Below, piece by piece: positions 53,478 to 62,051 of a DNA stretch of 64,000 nucleotides. Made by a program: the position numbers and the translations under genes. Source of the DNA: Sphingobacterium allocomposti (GTDB lineage Bacteria; Bacteroidota; Bacteroidia; Sphingobacteriales; Sphingobacteriaceae); assembly GCF_008124885.1 (NCBI RefSeq), contig NZ_VNHX01000001.1, positions 186,001 through 250,000 on the forward strand. The letters run 5' to 3'. How positions within the stretch are numbered: position 1 is the stretch's first letter; the number at the start of each line of letters is the position of its first letter. Under the pieces are notes generated by a model that saw only the letters and a list, made by a program, of their open reading frames with translations, did no database searches and had not been told where the DNA came from.

Positions 53478-55766
53478 ATGATGAATTTCAAAAGTATGCT
53501 AGCCAGGCTAACGCTGATGGGGAGTGTTTTGGCAGTTTTTGGCGCATGTAGCGTTGGCTCGGGTATTCAAAAGACAGATTCGCTGACCGGCTATGTGGAT
53601 CCATATATTGGTACAGGAGGGCATGGCCATGTGTTCGTCGGGGCGAACGTTCCATACGGTGCGGTTCAGCTGGGGCCGTCGAATATCTCGACAGGCTGGG
53701 ATTGGGTTTCTGGTTACCATATCTCAGACTCGACCATTATGGGATTTGCACATCAGCACCTAAGCGGTACAGGAATTGGAGACTTAGGAGACATCATTTT
53801 CTTACCGTTTACGGGCGATGTACGTTTTGATCGCGGCGTAGCCGGAGATCCGTCCAGCGGAGCCTATTCGCTGTTCCGCAGAGATACAGAAAGAGTAGAG
53901 CCCGGGTATTATGCCGTCCACCTGGACCGTTTTGACGTACATGCAGAACTTACATCGACAGCCAGGGTCGGCCTGCACCACTATTCTTATCCCGAGGGCA
54001 CGGCGCCCAAGATTTTGATCAACCTGGATGCCGGTATCGGTTGGGAAGGTGAAAAGGAAGGACAGATAACGATTGAAAATGATAGCGTCGTTTCGGGATA
54101 CCGTTATTCCATGGGTTGGGCTAAAAACCAAAAGATCTATTTCACGGCCAAGTTCTCGCAACCGGTTGCTGAATTTCGTCTGGCAGACAGTACATCGGTA
54201 AAAGAAGGACGCTCAATAACCGCGCCCCGCGCTTATGCTGAACTGATTTTCCGCGATAGCAAGCAGCCCCAGGATATTTTCGTGAAGGTGGCTATTTCGC
54301 CCGTCAGCGTCGCCAATGCCAAGCTGAACATGGAGAAAGAAGCGTCAGGCTGGGATTTTGAAGCGGCAAGACAGACGGCCGACGCTGCCTGGAATGAACA
54401 GTTACAGAAAGTCAAAATAGAAACGAAAGATACGGTCGCGCGCAAAATTTTTTATACGGCGCTTTATCATACGATGATCGCTCCTTCTTTATTTGACGAC
54501 GTGAACGGAGATTACATGGGCGCGGATTTCGAGCCCCATCGCCTGGAGACAGGAAACAACTATACGACCTTTTCGCTTTGGGATACCTACCGCGCAGCAC
54601 ATCCCCTGATGAGCATCATCCACCGGGAGCGCGTGCCTGACATGGTCAATACGATGCTGCGGATTTATAAAGAGCAGGGAAAACTTCCCGTATGGCATCT
54701 GGTAGGCAACGAAACCGATTGTATGGTTGGCAATCCGGGGATTATCGTCGTAGCCGACGCCTATCTCAAAGGGATAGATGGTTTTGATAAGGATCTCGCC
54801 TACGAAGCCATGAAGCAGTCGGCGATGAAAGACGATAGAGGTCTCCGGTGGTATAAAGAATACGGATATGTGCCGTTTGACAAAGAAAAAGTGGAGTCCG
54901 TGGCTAAAGGATTGGAATTCGCCATTGCCGACTGGAGTCTCGCGCAGGTAGCCAAGCTGCGCGGCGAGGAGGAAGACTACAGGTACTTCCTAAACCGAAG
55001 CCAGGCGTTCAGGCACTACTTTGATAAAGATCTGCAGTTCCTCAGGGGGGTCGATTCGGAAGGTAACTTCAGAGCCGGGCCTTTCGATCCTTTCCACTCA
55101 GCACATCTGGCGAACGACTACACTGAAGGTAACGCATGGCAGTACACCTGGCTCGTGCCACACAATGTTAACGGTTTTATCGATCTTTTCGGTGGGGATG
55201 AGCAATTCCTTACCAAGCTAGATTCCTTGTTCGTGGTAGAAGGAGATCTTGGCGAGGAAGCGTCGCCGGATATCAGCGGTCTGATCGGTCAATATGCCCA
55301 TGGGAACGAGCCCAGCCACCACGTGATCTATATGTACCCCTATGCAGGACAGCCTTGGAAAGCTGCCGAACGCGTGCGGCAGACGTTGGCCACACTGTAT
55401 ACCGATAAGGCGGATGGACTTTCCGGAAATGAGGACGTTGGGCAGATGTCGGCGTGGTATGTTATGTCCGCAATGGGTTTTTATCAGGTGGCGCCCGCCG
55501 GTGGGCCTTTTGTCTTCGGAAGCCCGTTGTTTGATAAGGCCGTGCTGGATCTGGGAGAAGGGAGGAATTTCACCGTAATTGCTCATGACAATAGTGAGAC
55601 GAACAAGTACATCCAAAAAGTAACACTGGACGGAAAGGCATACGATAAATCTTATATTGCCTATGAAGACATTGTACGGGGAGGGAAGCTGGAGTTTTAT
55701 ATGGGTCCCGTACCGTCGGCGACGTTCGGTGTTGCGAAAGACGTCAGACCGGTTTCGGCACAGTAG
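53478..55766 (+). CDS. GH92 alpha-mannosidase, lipoprotein
   Basis: Calcium-dependent exo-alpha-mannosidase family. 762 aa with a lipoprotein leader (LMGSVLAVFGACSVGSG). GH92 motifs: DPYIGTGGHGHVFVGANVPY, GWDWVSGYHISDSTIMGFAH, HLSGTGIGDLGD in the N-terminal beta domain; then TFSLWDTYRAAHPL, WHLVGNETDCMVGNPG, EGNAWQYTWLVPHN and GNEDVGQMSAWYVMSAMGFY in the (alpha/alpha)6 catalytic domain. Probably at the cell surface or periplasm, acting on mannose-capped glycans. The GIY-YIG/REP cassette begins 8 bp after its stop. Confidence 0.95.
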   Translation: MMNFKSMLARLTLMGSVLAVFGACSVGSGIQKTDSLTGYVDPYIGTGGHGHVFVGANVPYGAVQLGPSNISTGWDWVSGYHISDSTIMGFAHQHLSGTGIGDLGDIIFLPFTGDVRFDRGVAGDPSSGAYSLFRRDTERVEPGYYAVHLDRFDVHAELTSTARVGLHHYSYPEGTAPKILINLDAGIGWEGEKEGQITIENDSVVSGYRYSMGWAKNQKIYFTAKFSQPVAEFRLADSTSVKEGRSITAPRAYAELIFRDSKQPQDIFVKVAISPVSVANAKLNMEKEASGWDFEAARQTADAAWNEQLQKVKIETKDTVARKIFYTALYHTMIAPSLFDDVNGDYMGADFEPHRLETGNNYTTFSLWDTYRAAHPLMSIIHRERVPDMVNTMLRIYKEQGKLPVWHLVGNETDCMVGNPGIIVVADAYLKGIDGFDKDLAYEAMKQSAMKDDRGLRWYKEYGYVPFDKEKVESVAKGLEFAIADWSLAQVAKLRGEEEDYRYFLNRSQAFRHYFDKDLQFLRGVDSEGNFRAGPFDPFHSAHLANDYTEGNAWQYTWLVPHNVNGFIDLFGGDEQFLTKLDSLFVVEGDLGEEASPDISGLIGQYAHGNEPSHHVIYMYPYAGQPWKAAERVRQTLATLYTDKADGLSGNEDVGQMSAWYVMSAMGFYQVAPAGGPFVFGSPLFDKAVLDLGEGRNFTVIAHDNSETNKYIQKVTLDGKAYDKSYIAYEDIVRGGKLEFYMGPVPSATFGVAKDVRPVSAQ

Positions 55767-55774
55767 CGGTTCCG

Positions 55775-56005
55775 GCCGTGGTTCGACTACGCTCACCATG
55801 ACATGTGTTGAGGCTGTCACCCTGAGCTTGTCGAAGCGCTCACCATGACAAAAGTAGTTTATCGAGCTGTGATCGTGCGCGTATTGGAGCTGTCACCCTG
55901 AGCGTAGTCGAAGGGTGAGCGTAGTCGAAGGGTGAGCGTATTGGAGTTGTCATCCTGCGCGTAATGGAGTTGTCATCCTGAGCGTAGTCGAAGGATAGAC
56001 AACTC
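55775..56005 (+). repeat. REP-like palindrome array, left of GIY-YIG gene
   Basis: Copies of TCACCCTGAGCGTAGTCGAA followed by GGGTGA, with variants CATCCTGAGC...GAAGGAT and TTCGACTACGCTCACCATGA. The blocks starting GCCGTGGTTCGACTACG (55775) and TTTATCGAGCTGTGATCGTG (55858) recur in the same order and orientation at 56365 and 56401. The last palindrome (55969-56003; GTTGTC/GACAAC outer stem, ATCCT/AGGAT inner stem) ends 17 bp before the nuclease ATG. Confidence 0.92.
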
Positions 56006-56020
56006 AAATAAAAGTAAATA

Positions 56021-56353
56021 ATGAAAGAATATTACGTTTATATCCTAAAATGTAAAGACGCTTCGTATTACACAGGTGTTACTAATGATATTGATCGAAG
56101 ACTGTGGGAACACCAAGAAGGTATAAACAAGGAATGCTACACGTACAGAAGACGACCTGTCGAATTGATGTATGTTGGAATCTTTAACGATGTAAACGAG
56201 GCCATTGCATTTGAAAAGCAAATCAAAGGTTGGAGCAGAAAAAAGAAAGAGGCACTGATGCGAGAAAACTGGGATGAGATGAAGAAGTTGTCAACATGTA
56301 AAAATGAAAGCCATTATAAAAATTATCTTCGAAATTTGGATGATGGGAAGTAA
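56021..56353 (+). CDS. Single-domain GIY-YIG endonuclease (UPF0213/YhbQ-like)
   Basis: A 110-aa nuclease domain: YYVYILKCKDASYYTGVTND (the GIY-YIG motif in the Bacteroidota form YVYILK...YYTGVT), DIDRRLWEHQEG with the catalytic Arg, and AIAFEKQIKGWSRKKKEALM with the metal-binding Glu. No DNA-binding module is fused. REP-like palindromes lie directly on both sides: they end 16 bp before the start and resume 11 bp after the stop. The gene separates GH92 and GH3 but has no link to sugar use. AT-rich relative to its neighbours. Confidence 0.92.
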   Translation: MKEYYVYILKCKDASYYTGVTNDIDRRLWEHQEGINKECYTYRRRPVELMYVGIFNDVNEAIAFEKQIKGWSRKKKEALMRENWDEMKKLSTCKNESHYKNYLRNLDDGK

Positions 56354-56364
56354 TGTGTTCTTTT

Positions 56365-56597
56365 GCCGTGGTTCGACTACGCTCACCATGACAAAAGCAG
56401 TTTATCGAGCTGTGATCGTGCGCGTATTGGAGCTGTCACCCTGAGCTTGTCGAAGGGTGAGCTTGTCGAAGTGCTCACGATGACAAAAGCAGTTTTATCG
56501 AGTTGTCACCCTGAGCGTAGTCGAAGGGTGAGCGTAATGGAGTTGTCATCCTGCGCGTAGTCGAAGGATAGAAGGGTAAGAGCCTGTCGAAGGGTAC
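56365..56597 (+). repeat. REP-like palindrome array, right of GIY-YIG gene
   Basis: Direct repeat of the left array: GCCGTGGTTCGACTACG at 56365, TTTATCGAGCTGTGATCGTG at 56401, then several GAGC[G/T]TAGTCGAAGG and GAGCTTGTCGAAGG palindromes. Ends with GAGCCTGTCGAAGGGTACC, about 35 bp before the GH3 start. Confidence 0.92.
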
Positions 56598-56630
56598 CAG
56601 GTATAGTAAGAAACTAAAGAGTTATAGACA

Positions 56631-59003
56631 ATGAAGTTAAAATATATTGTGTTTGGCGGACTCCTCTGTTTGGGAACGGGGCTTCGTGCACAGACCCTGC
56701 CTTATAAAAACAGCCGCCTGCCTATTGAAGACCGGGTCAACGATCTTGTCGGTCGGATGACGGTGGAAGAAAAAGTGGGGCAGCTGTCCAAGATGTTAGG
56801 CTGGGAGATGTATGAAAAAGATGGCGAAGCCGTACGGGTCAGTGAAAAATTAAAGAAAGCTGTTAAGAAGGAGCATATAGGTTTGTTGTGGGCGACATTG
56901 AGAGCTGACCCATGGACACAGAAAACCCTGGAGACCGGGTTGTCTCCGCGGCAGGCTGCGAAAGCGACAAACGCCATACAGCGTTATATGGTCGACAGTA
57001 CGCGTCTCGGCATTCCGCTGCTGCTTTCCGAGGAGGCGCCGCATGGACACATGGCTATCGGCGCTACCGTGTTTCCTACAGCGATCGGACAGGCGAGTAC
57101 CTGGAATCCCGACCTGATCAGGCAGATGGCCGCTGCTATTGCGCGGGAAACGTACGCCGTGGGCGGAAAGAATGGATATGGCCCCGTGTTGGATCTCGCC
57201 AGAGATCCGCGCTGGTCGCGCACGGAGGAAACGTATGGAGAAGATCCCTATCTTGTTGGTCAGATGGGCCGGGCGATGGTGTCCGGTTTCCAGGGAGATA
57301 AGGTCGGAGGCGAAGATAAGATTATTTCCACGTTGAAGCACTTTGTAGCCTACGCAGTGCCAGAAGGAGGACATAATGGCGGAAGCGTGAGCGTAGGGGA
57401 GCGGTCGTTGTTGCAAAATTTTCTACCACCTTTTGAACAGGCGGTAAAGGCAGGTGCTGGTTCGGTCATGACGGCCTACAATTCCATAGATGGGATCCCC
57501 TGTTCGTCCAATAGCTGGCTGCTGAACGACGTGCTGCGCAAACAATGGGGGTTTGGCGGCTTTGTGGTGTCAGACCTGCTGAGTATCTCGGGCTTAAATG
57601 GTAGCCATAGTACTGCGGCCGACGCCGTGGATGCTGCAACGCAGAGTATAGAAGCAGGACTGGACGTGGACTTAAGCGGATCCGGCTATGGACGGAACCT
57701 CCTTCAGGCAGTGAAGGACGGTGCGGTCGATATGCAGACGTTAGACAGAGCTGTTAGCCGCCTACTTTATCAGAAATTTGCTTTGGGACTGTTCGAAAAT
57801 CCCTACGTCGACGAAAAAGCGGTTTCGGATAAAGTAGGGACGCCGGAACATGCGGCATTGGCAAGACGGGTCGCCCGCGAGTCTATTATTTTATTAAAAA
57901 ACGATGATAACGTTTTGCCACTGAGCAAGAAGTTAAAGCGGATTGCCGTGATCGGTCCCAATGCTGACAATATGTATAACCAGCTTGGCGACTATACGGC
58001 ACCTCAGCCGGACGATAAGGTTGTGACGGTATTAGAAGGCGTGCGTGCCACGGTATCGAAGGGAACAAGGGTAGACTATGTCAAGGGCTGTGCCATCCGC
58101 GATACGTCGGCTACGGATATAGAGGCGGCTGTACGTGCGGCAGCGGAAGCCGATGTGGCTATCGTTGTTTTAGGTGGATCCAGTGCGCGCGATTTTAAGA
58201 CCTCCTATCAGGCGACTGGAGCGGCCACGGTTGACAGTGGCGCGAAGGCCGTAAGCGATATGGAAAGTGGCGAAGGGTTCGACCGCGCCACCTTGGACCT
58301 ATTGGGCGACCAGCCGCAGCTTCTTCATCGGTTGTACGCTACAGGTAAACCAATCGTGCTGGTGACTATTATGGGGCGTCCGTTAAATCTCAACTGGGCC
58401 GCTCGGCATATTCCTGCCATTGTCAATGCATGGTACCCCGGACAGCAAGGTGGGCTCGCTATTGCCGACGTTCTTTTCGGAGATTACAACCCGGCAGGAC
58501 GTCTGCCCGTGTCTGTACCCAAATCGGTGGGGCAACTCCCTGTGCACTATAACCACGACAAGCCTAAACACCACGATTATGTGGAGATGGATGCTAAACC
58601 TCTTTATGCATTTGGCTACGGCTTAAGTTACTCGACATTCCGCTACGCTGATTTGCGTGTGGAACTGAGAGAGGAGGTAGACGATTTCCGTGCTACGGTA
58701 CGGTTTACCGTAACTAATAACGGCGATCGCGATGGCGACGAAGTGGCGCAGCTATATGTCGTTGACGAGGTGAGCAGCGTGGTTACCCCGGTGAAGCAGC
58801 TGAAAAGATTTGAACGCCGTACGATCAAAAGTGGACAACGCGAGGAGTTTGTTTTTGAACTGACCAAGGACGACTTGAAACTCTGGGGAGTTGACCGGAA
58901 ATGGAAGACCGAGAAAGGAACGTTTAAATTGTTGATCGGTCCCGCCTCGGATAATATCGTCCTGGAAGGGCGTTTGGTATTGACAAAGGATTTTGAAGTT
59001 TGA
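56631..59003 (+). CDS. Glycoside hydrolase family 3 (beta-glucosidase-like), secreted
   Basis: A 790-aa enzyme with a signal peptide (ending GTGLRAQ). Domain 1 is the TIM barrel (ERVNDLV-like start DRVNDLVGRMTVEEKVGQLS, DLARDPRWSRTEETYGEDPY, KHFVAYAVPEGG) with the nucleophile Asp in GGFVVSDLLSIS. Domain 2 follows (ARESIILLKNDDNVLPL ... IAVIGPNADN) and a C-terminal fibronectin-like domain (VTNNGDRDGDEVAQLYV). It probably releases terminal beta-glucose or beta-xylose; the specificity is not readable. The region before its start is REP-like sequence. Confidence 0.94.
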   Translation: MKLKYIVFGGLLCLGTGLRAQTLPYKNSRLPIEDRVNDLVGRMTVEEKVGQLSKMLGWEMYEKDGEAVRVSEKLKKAVKKEHIGLLWATLRADPWTQKTLETGLSPRQAAKATNAIQRYMVDSTRLGIPLLLSEEAPHGHMAIGATVFPTAIGQASTWNPDLIRQMAAAIARETYAVGGKNGYGPVLDLARDPRWSRTEETYGEDPYLVGQMGRAMVSGFQGDKVGGEDKIISTLKHFVAYAVPEGGHNGGSVSVGERSLLQNFLPPFEQAVKAGAGSVMTAYNSIDGIPCSSNSWLLNDVLRKQWGFGGFVVSDLLSISGLNGSHSTAADAVDAATQSIEAGLDVDLSGSGYGRNLLQAVKDGAVDMQTLDRAVSRLLYQKFALGLFENPYVDEKAVSDKVGTPEHAALARRVARESIILLKNDDNVLPLSKKLKRIAVIGPNADNMYNQLGDYTAPQPDDKVVTVLEGVRATVSKGTRVDYVKGCAIRDTSATDIEAAVRAAAEADVAIVVLGGSSARDFKTSYQATGAATVDSGAKAVSDMESGEGFDRATLDLLGDQPQLLHRLYATGKPIVLVTIMGRPLNLNWAARHIPAIVNAWYPGQQGGLAIADVLFGDYNPAGRLPVSVPKSVGQLPVHYNHDKPKHHDYVEMDAKPLYAFGYGLSYSTFRYADLRVELREEVDDFRATVRFTVTNNGDRDGDEVAQLYVVDEVSSVVTPVKQLKRFERRTIKSGQREEFVFELTKDDLKLWGVDRKWKTEKGTFKLLIGPASDNIVLEGRLVLTKDFEV

Positions 59004-59423
59004 TCGTCGTCAAACGGATGTATGTTGAGGAGCCCTCGAAGGGCCTAGAACAGCACCGCAGAAAAAATGATAGATATGTCAGTCTACGGCCCGGTATGGC
59101 TTCAGTAGGTTTTAAGTACTTCCTAAGTACAGATGAAGTACTTTTTACGCAACGGTTGCGTAAGCTAAAAAGGTACCGCGAGTGTTCCGGGGGTGTTCTA
59201 GGAGGGTTCTAAAAAGGTTCTGAAAAGGTTCCGGGAAGGTACTACGGAGGTACAGGAGATCTACGTCAGCGTTACAGTCATTTGTACCTCTGCCGTAGAT
59301 CAGCAGTAAGGTAATAGCGGGAGCACCTGTAGATGTTTGGGTATCGTTGCCGTAGCCTCCACAGACTTGGGGTTTATAAAGCGCCCACGTGTCATCGGCT
59401 GAATCGGTACAATAACGATCCGT
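59004..59423. other. Intergenic region with 11-bp-periodic tract
   Basis: 420 bp without a gene between convergent GH3 and DUF5009 genes. The first part (59114-59256) is an 11-bp-periodic tract, listed separately. A hairpin AGATCTACG / CGTAGATC (around 59257 and 59295) follows. Confidence 0.5.
59114..59256 (+). repeat. 11-bp degenerate tandem repeat, about 13 units
   Basis: Consecutive units of exactly 11 bp: AAGTACTTCCT, AAGTACAGATG, AAGTACTTTTT, two units forming a hairpin (TTACGCAAC/GTTGCGTAA at 59145-59163), then AAAGGTACCGC, GAGTGTTCCGG, GGGTGTTCTAG, GAGGGTTCTAA, AAAGGTTCTGA, AAAGGTTCCGG, GAAGGTACTAC and GGAGGTACAGG. The shared core is (A/G)GTNC at one position per unit. Confidence 0.8.
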
Positions 59424-60632
59424 TTATACTCTAATGTATATTTTCTGTTTATCAAGCCAATAGCAGATAATCCACATGAGGAGAAGAAAGCATAATGAAT
59501 AAGCAAACGAACCTACCTCCGGCGGGCCGGGCATCTGAGCGCAGACATTTTTATAAAACCACTGCAAAGCATTGGTATAGCTTGCAGAACCATCGGAGGC
59601 CTCGCCGTCGGCTATACGGAAGAGGTTGATAAAACGAGGCAGGAGTCCGCTAAGTACAAAGATGAATAATGGGTTTTTCCCGAACACGTCGAAGAACCGG
59701 GTTAGCATATTCTTTACTCCCCGAACTTCAATATACCAGATCATGCTGCCGATAGTCAGTATACCGAGTCCCGTAGTATATAGTACATAAGAACTTGTCC
59801 AGATCTTTTTATTGATGGGAAAGCCCAGGGACCAGATCCACCCCAGCAGCAGAAGCACAAACCCGGTAACTAACAAGCCCGCTATGAGCTTAAAATGCGT
59901 TTCCCCGCCGTTGGTACCCGACCAGAGCCAGTCGACCTCACCCCGCCTTTTAATGAATTCTCCCGCTAAATAGCCGAAAACGACCTGCACAATTGCCGGC
60001 AGTGTACTTGCCAACCCTTCAGGATCGAATGGCACACCTTCTCCTTTATACATGTGAGCGACACCAAGGACCGCCTTATCGATATTCGTGCCGAACCACC
60101 CTTCCAGGCTATACGGATCCCCCGTTCCTAAGGTCGCCGTAAGTCCCCAGTAGCAGAGGAGTGTCAGTGTCGATATATAAATAAGGGTGCGGGGTTTACA
60201 GTAAAAGGCCAGTATGGACGCAAAGAAATAAGCGACGGCGATCCGCTGAAGTACTCCGAATAGCCTAACCCCTTTTTCCGGGCTTTCCGTGCTCACCCAT
60301 TCCCGGAATGCAAGACTATCGCCCACCCATTGTACAAACGGCCACCAATTCAGAAATAGGCCTATGGCGAATATGAGGATTGTTCTTTTTATCACCTTTT
60401 TAAAGAACGCGCTGCTTCCGCTTTCCTGTAGGCGAGGAATAACAAATGCCATGGCATTTCCAACAGCAAAGAGAAAAAACGGAAACACCAGATCAGTGGG
60501 AGTACACCCGTGCCAAGGGGCGTGTTTTAAAGGAGCAAACATGTGGCTCCACGATCCGGGATTATTGACCATGATCATTAAAGCGACAGTAGCTCCACGG
60601 AATACGTCGAGCGAATAATAGCGTTGTTTCAT
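59424..60632 (-). CDS. DUF5009/NagX-like membrane acyltransferase
   Basis: A 402-aa protein with about ten membrane helices, related to heparan-alpha-glucosaminide N-acetyltransferase (COG4299). It starts MKQRYYSLDVFRGATVALMI with the conserved LDxFRG motif; HAPWHGCTPTDLVFPFFLFA has the catalytic-type histidine loop; NPLFIFVLSGLLPRF lies near the end. In Bacteroidota these proteins sit with GlcNAc-glycan genes and may acetylate amino sugars. Fits the fucosidase/mannosidase neighbourhood. Confidence 0.88.
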   Translation of the reverse strand: MKQRYYSLDVFRGATVALMIMVNNPGSWSHMFAPLKHAPWHGCTPTDLVFPFFLFAVGNAMAFVIPRLQESGSSAFFKKVIKRTILIFAIGLFLNWWPFVQWVGDSLAFREWVSTESPEKGVRLFGVLQRIAVAYFFASILAFYCKPRTLIYISTLTLLCYWGLTATLGTGDPYSLEGWFGTNIDKAVLGVAHMYKGEGVPFDPEGLASTLPAIVQVVFGYLAGEFIKRRGEVDWLWSGTNGGETHFKLIAGLLVTGFVLLLLGWIWSLGFPINKKIWTSSYVLYTTGLGILTIGSMIWYIEVRGVKNMLTRFFDVFGKNPLFIFVLSGLLPRFINLFRIADGEASDGSASYTNALQWFYKNVCAQMPGPPEVGSFAYSLCFLLLMWIICYWLDKQKIYIRV

Positions 60633-60764
60633 TTCTATGGTAGTTGCGGCTTGTTGCTTATTTGTTTATTTTCCGCGAAAAACACGAAGCTAATAAATAT
60701 ATCGTATTTGTGGTGCGGATTTTAAAAAAACAACCTGTTAAATGGCGTAAATTTCAAAAACGTT

Positions 60765-60796
60765 GTTGGAAGTTAATTTGGTTTCTTTTAAGTTTG
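60765..60796 (+). promoter_or_regulatory. Promoter candidate for ROK gene 1
   Basis: GTTG (60765-60768), 20-bp spacer, TAAGTTTG (60789-60796). The -7 box is a full match and the -33 box has one mismatch. It lies 28 bp before the GTG start. Confidence 0.5.
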
Positions 60797-60824
60797 TATG
60801 ACCAACATCACTAACTGATAAATC

Positions 60825-62051
60825 GTGAACAACCTAAAATCAGCTATATTAAAAAGCCTATATTTTGCTAATGTGCAGTCAATTGCCGAACTAAGCTCTA
60901 GTATCGGGAAGAGCATTCCACTAGTCACTCAGAATGTTAATGAACTGTTGGAAGATGGTATGATAAAAGAAAGCGGGCGACGGGCATCGACGGGCGGAAG
61001 ACGGGCTATGGATTATATGTTGGACACCAGCGCACACGGTTGCGTCATAGCTGTCGCGATAGATCAACACTCAGCAAGAATATGTGCTTACAACATTTTA
61101 AACGAGTCTCTCGCTGTCACTGCCAACGTGTCCTGTAACTTGCAGAATGATGACGTTGCATTTATAGCGATTCGGGATGCTATTGGCCGGGTCTACTCGC
61201 AGCTAGACGGTAGAGATGTGCTCGCTATAGGTATCACCATCCCTGGCTTTGTTGATCCGTCTACAGGGATCAACAGTTCGTATCCGTCGACTTCGCCTTT
61301 ACATTCACTTCAAGAGACGATTGAAGCTACTTTCGGGATCCCGGCTTATCTGGAAAATGATTCCTCAGCAATTGCTATTGCCGAGAAACACTTTGGAGCC
61401 GCCCGCGATACCGAGGATGCACTCGTCATCAACTTGAATTGGGGCGTAGGGCTGGGTATGATTATTAACAACCGACTGTTCAGTGGTCACAGCGGATTCG
61501 CAGGAGAGTTCAGTCATATTCCGCTAGCTAACGAAAACAAACTTTGCTCTTGCGGGAAAAAGGGCTGTCTGGAGGTTGAAGCCTCTCTTTTATGCGTATT
61601 CGAAGACATCCGGGAGGCGTTGGCCGCCGGCGAACGGTCATCTTTAGAAGACGCCTTTCAGGACAGCCATGATGTAGCCTTCCCGCTATTACTAGCCGCT
61701 TACGAAAAGGGCGATCAGCTCACGATTAGGGCATTAAAAAAGATAGGACATATGTTAGGCAAAGGCATAGCTACTTTGATTCATATCATGAACCCCGAAA
61801 AAATTGTAGTGAGTGGGCGAGGAGCGGCCTTTGGGGATGTCCTTTTGCCTCAGATCCAGTCATCTATTCAGGAATACTGTATTCCGCGGCTAGCAAAGCA
61901 AACGACAATTGAGATATCCGATATCCCTGATGTTCAGCTTTTGGCTTCCTCTTGTACTGCCGTGCAGCAGATGCCGTGGGTAAAAGCGGGTGAGACGGAA
62001 TTGACTAAATACAAAGAAAAAGATCAAATCGCTAGCCATCGCGTATCATAA
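60825..62051 (+). CDS. ROK-family transcriptional regulator 1 (NagC/XylR-like)
   Basis: A 408-aa regulator starting at GTG. Residues about 1-70 are a winged helix-turn-helix (SIAELSSSIGKSIPLVTQNV, ASTGGRRAMDY). The ROK sugar-binding domain follows (INLNWGVGLGMIINNRLFSG, GEFSHIPLA) with the zinc motif CSCGKKGCLEVEASL. The ExGH sugar-contact motif reads EFSH, so binding may differ from GlcNAc/glucose ROK proteins. Probably represses nearby glycan genes until its sugar binds. Paralogous to the gene at 62763. Confidence 0.92.
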   Translation: MNNLKSAILKSLYFANVQSIAELSSSIGKSIPLVTQNVNELLEDGMIKESGRRASTGGRRAMDYMLDTSAHGCVIAVAIDQHSARICAYNILNESLAVTANVSCNLQNDDVAFIAIRDAIGRVYSQLDGRDVLAIGITIPGFVDPSTGINSSYPSTSPLHSLQETIEATFGIPAYLENDSSAIAIAEKHFGAARDTEDALVINLNWGVGLGMIINNRLFSGHSGFAGEFSHIPLANENKLCSCGKKGCLEVEASLLCVFEDIREALAAGERSSLEDAFQDSHDVAFPLLLAAYEKGDQLTIRALKKIGHMLGKGIATLIHIMNPEKIVVSGRGAAFGDVLLPQIQSSIQEYCIPRLAKQTTIEISDIPDVQLLASSCTAVQQMPWVKAGETELTKYKEKDQIASHRVS

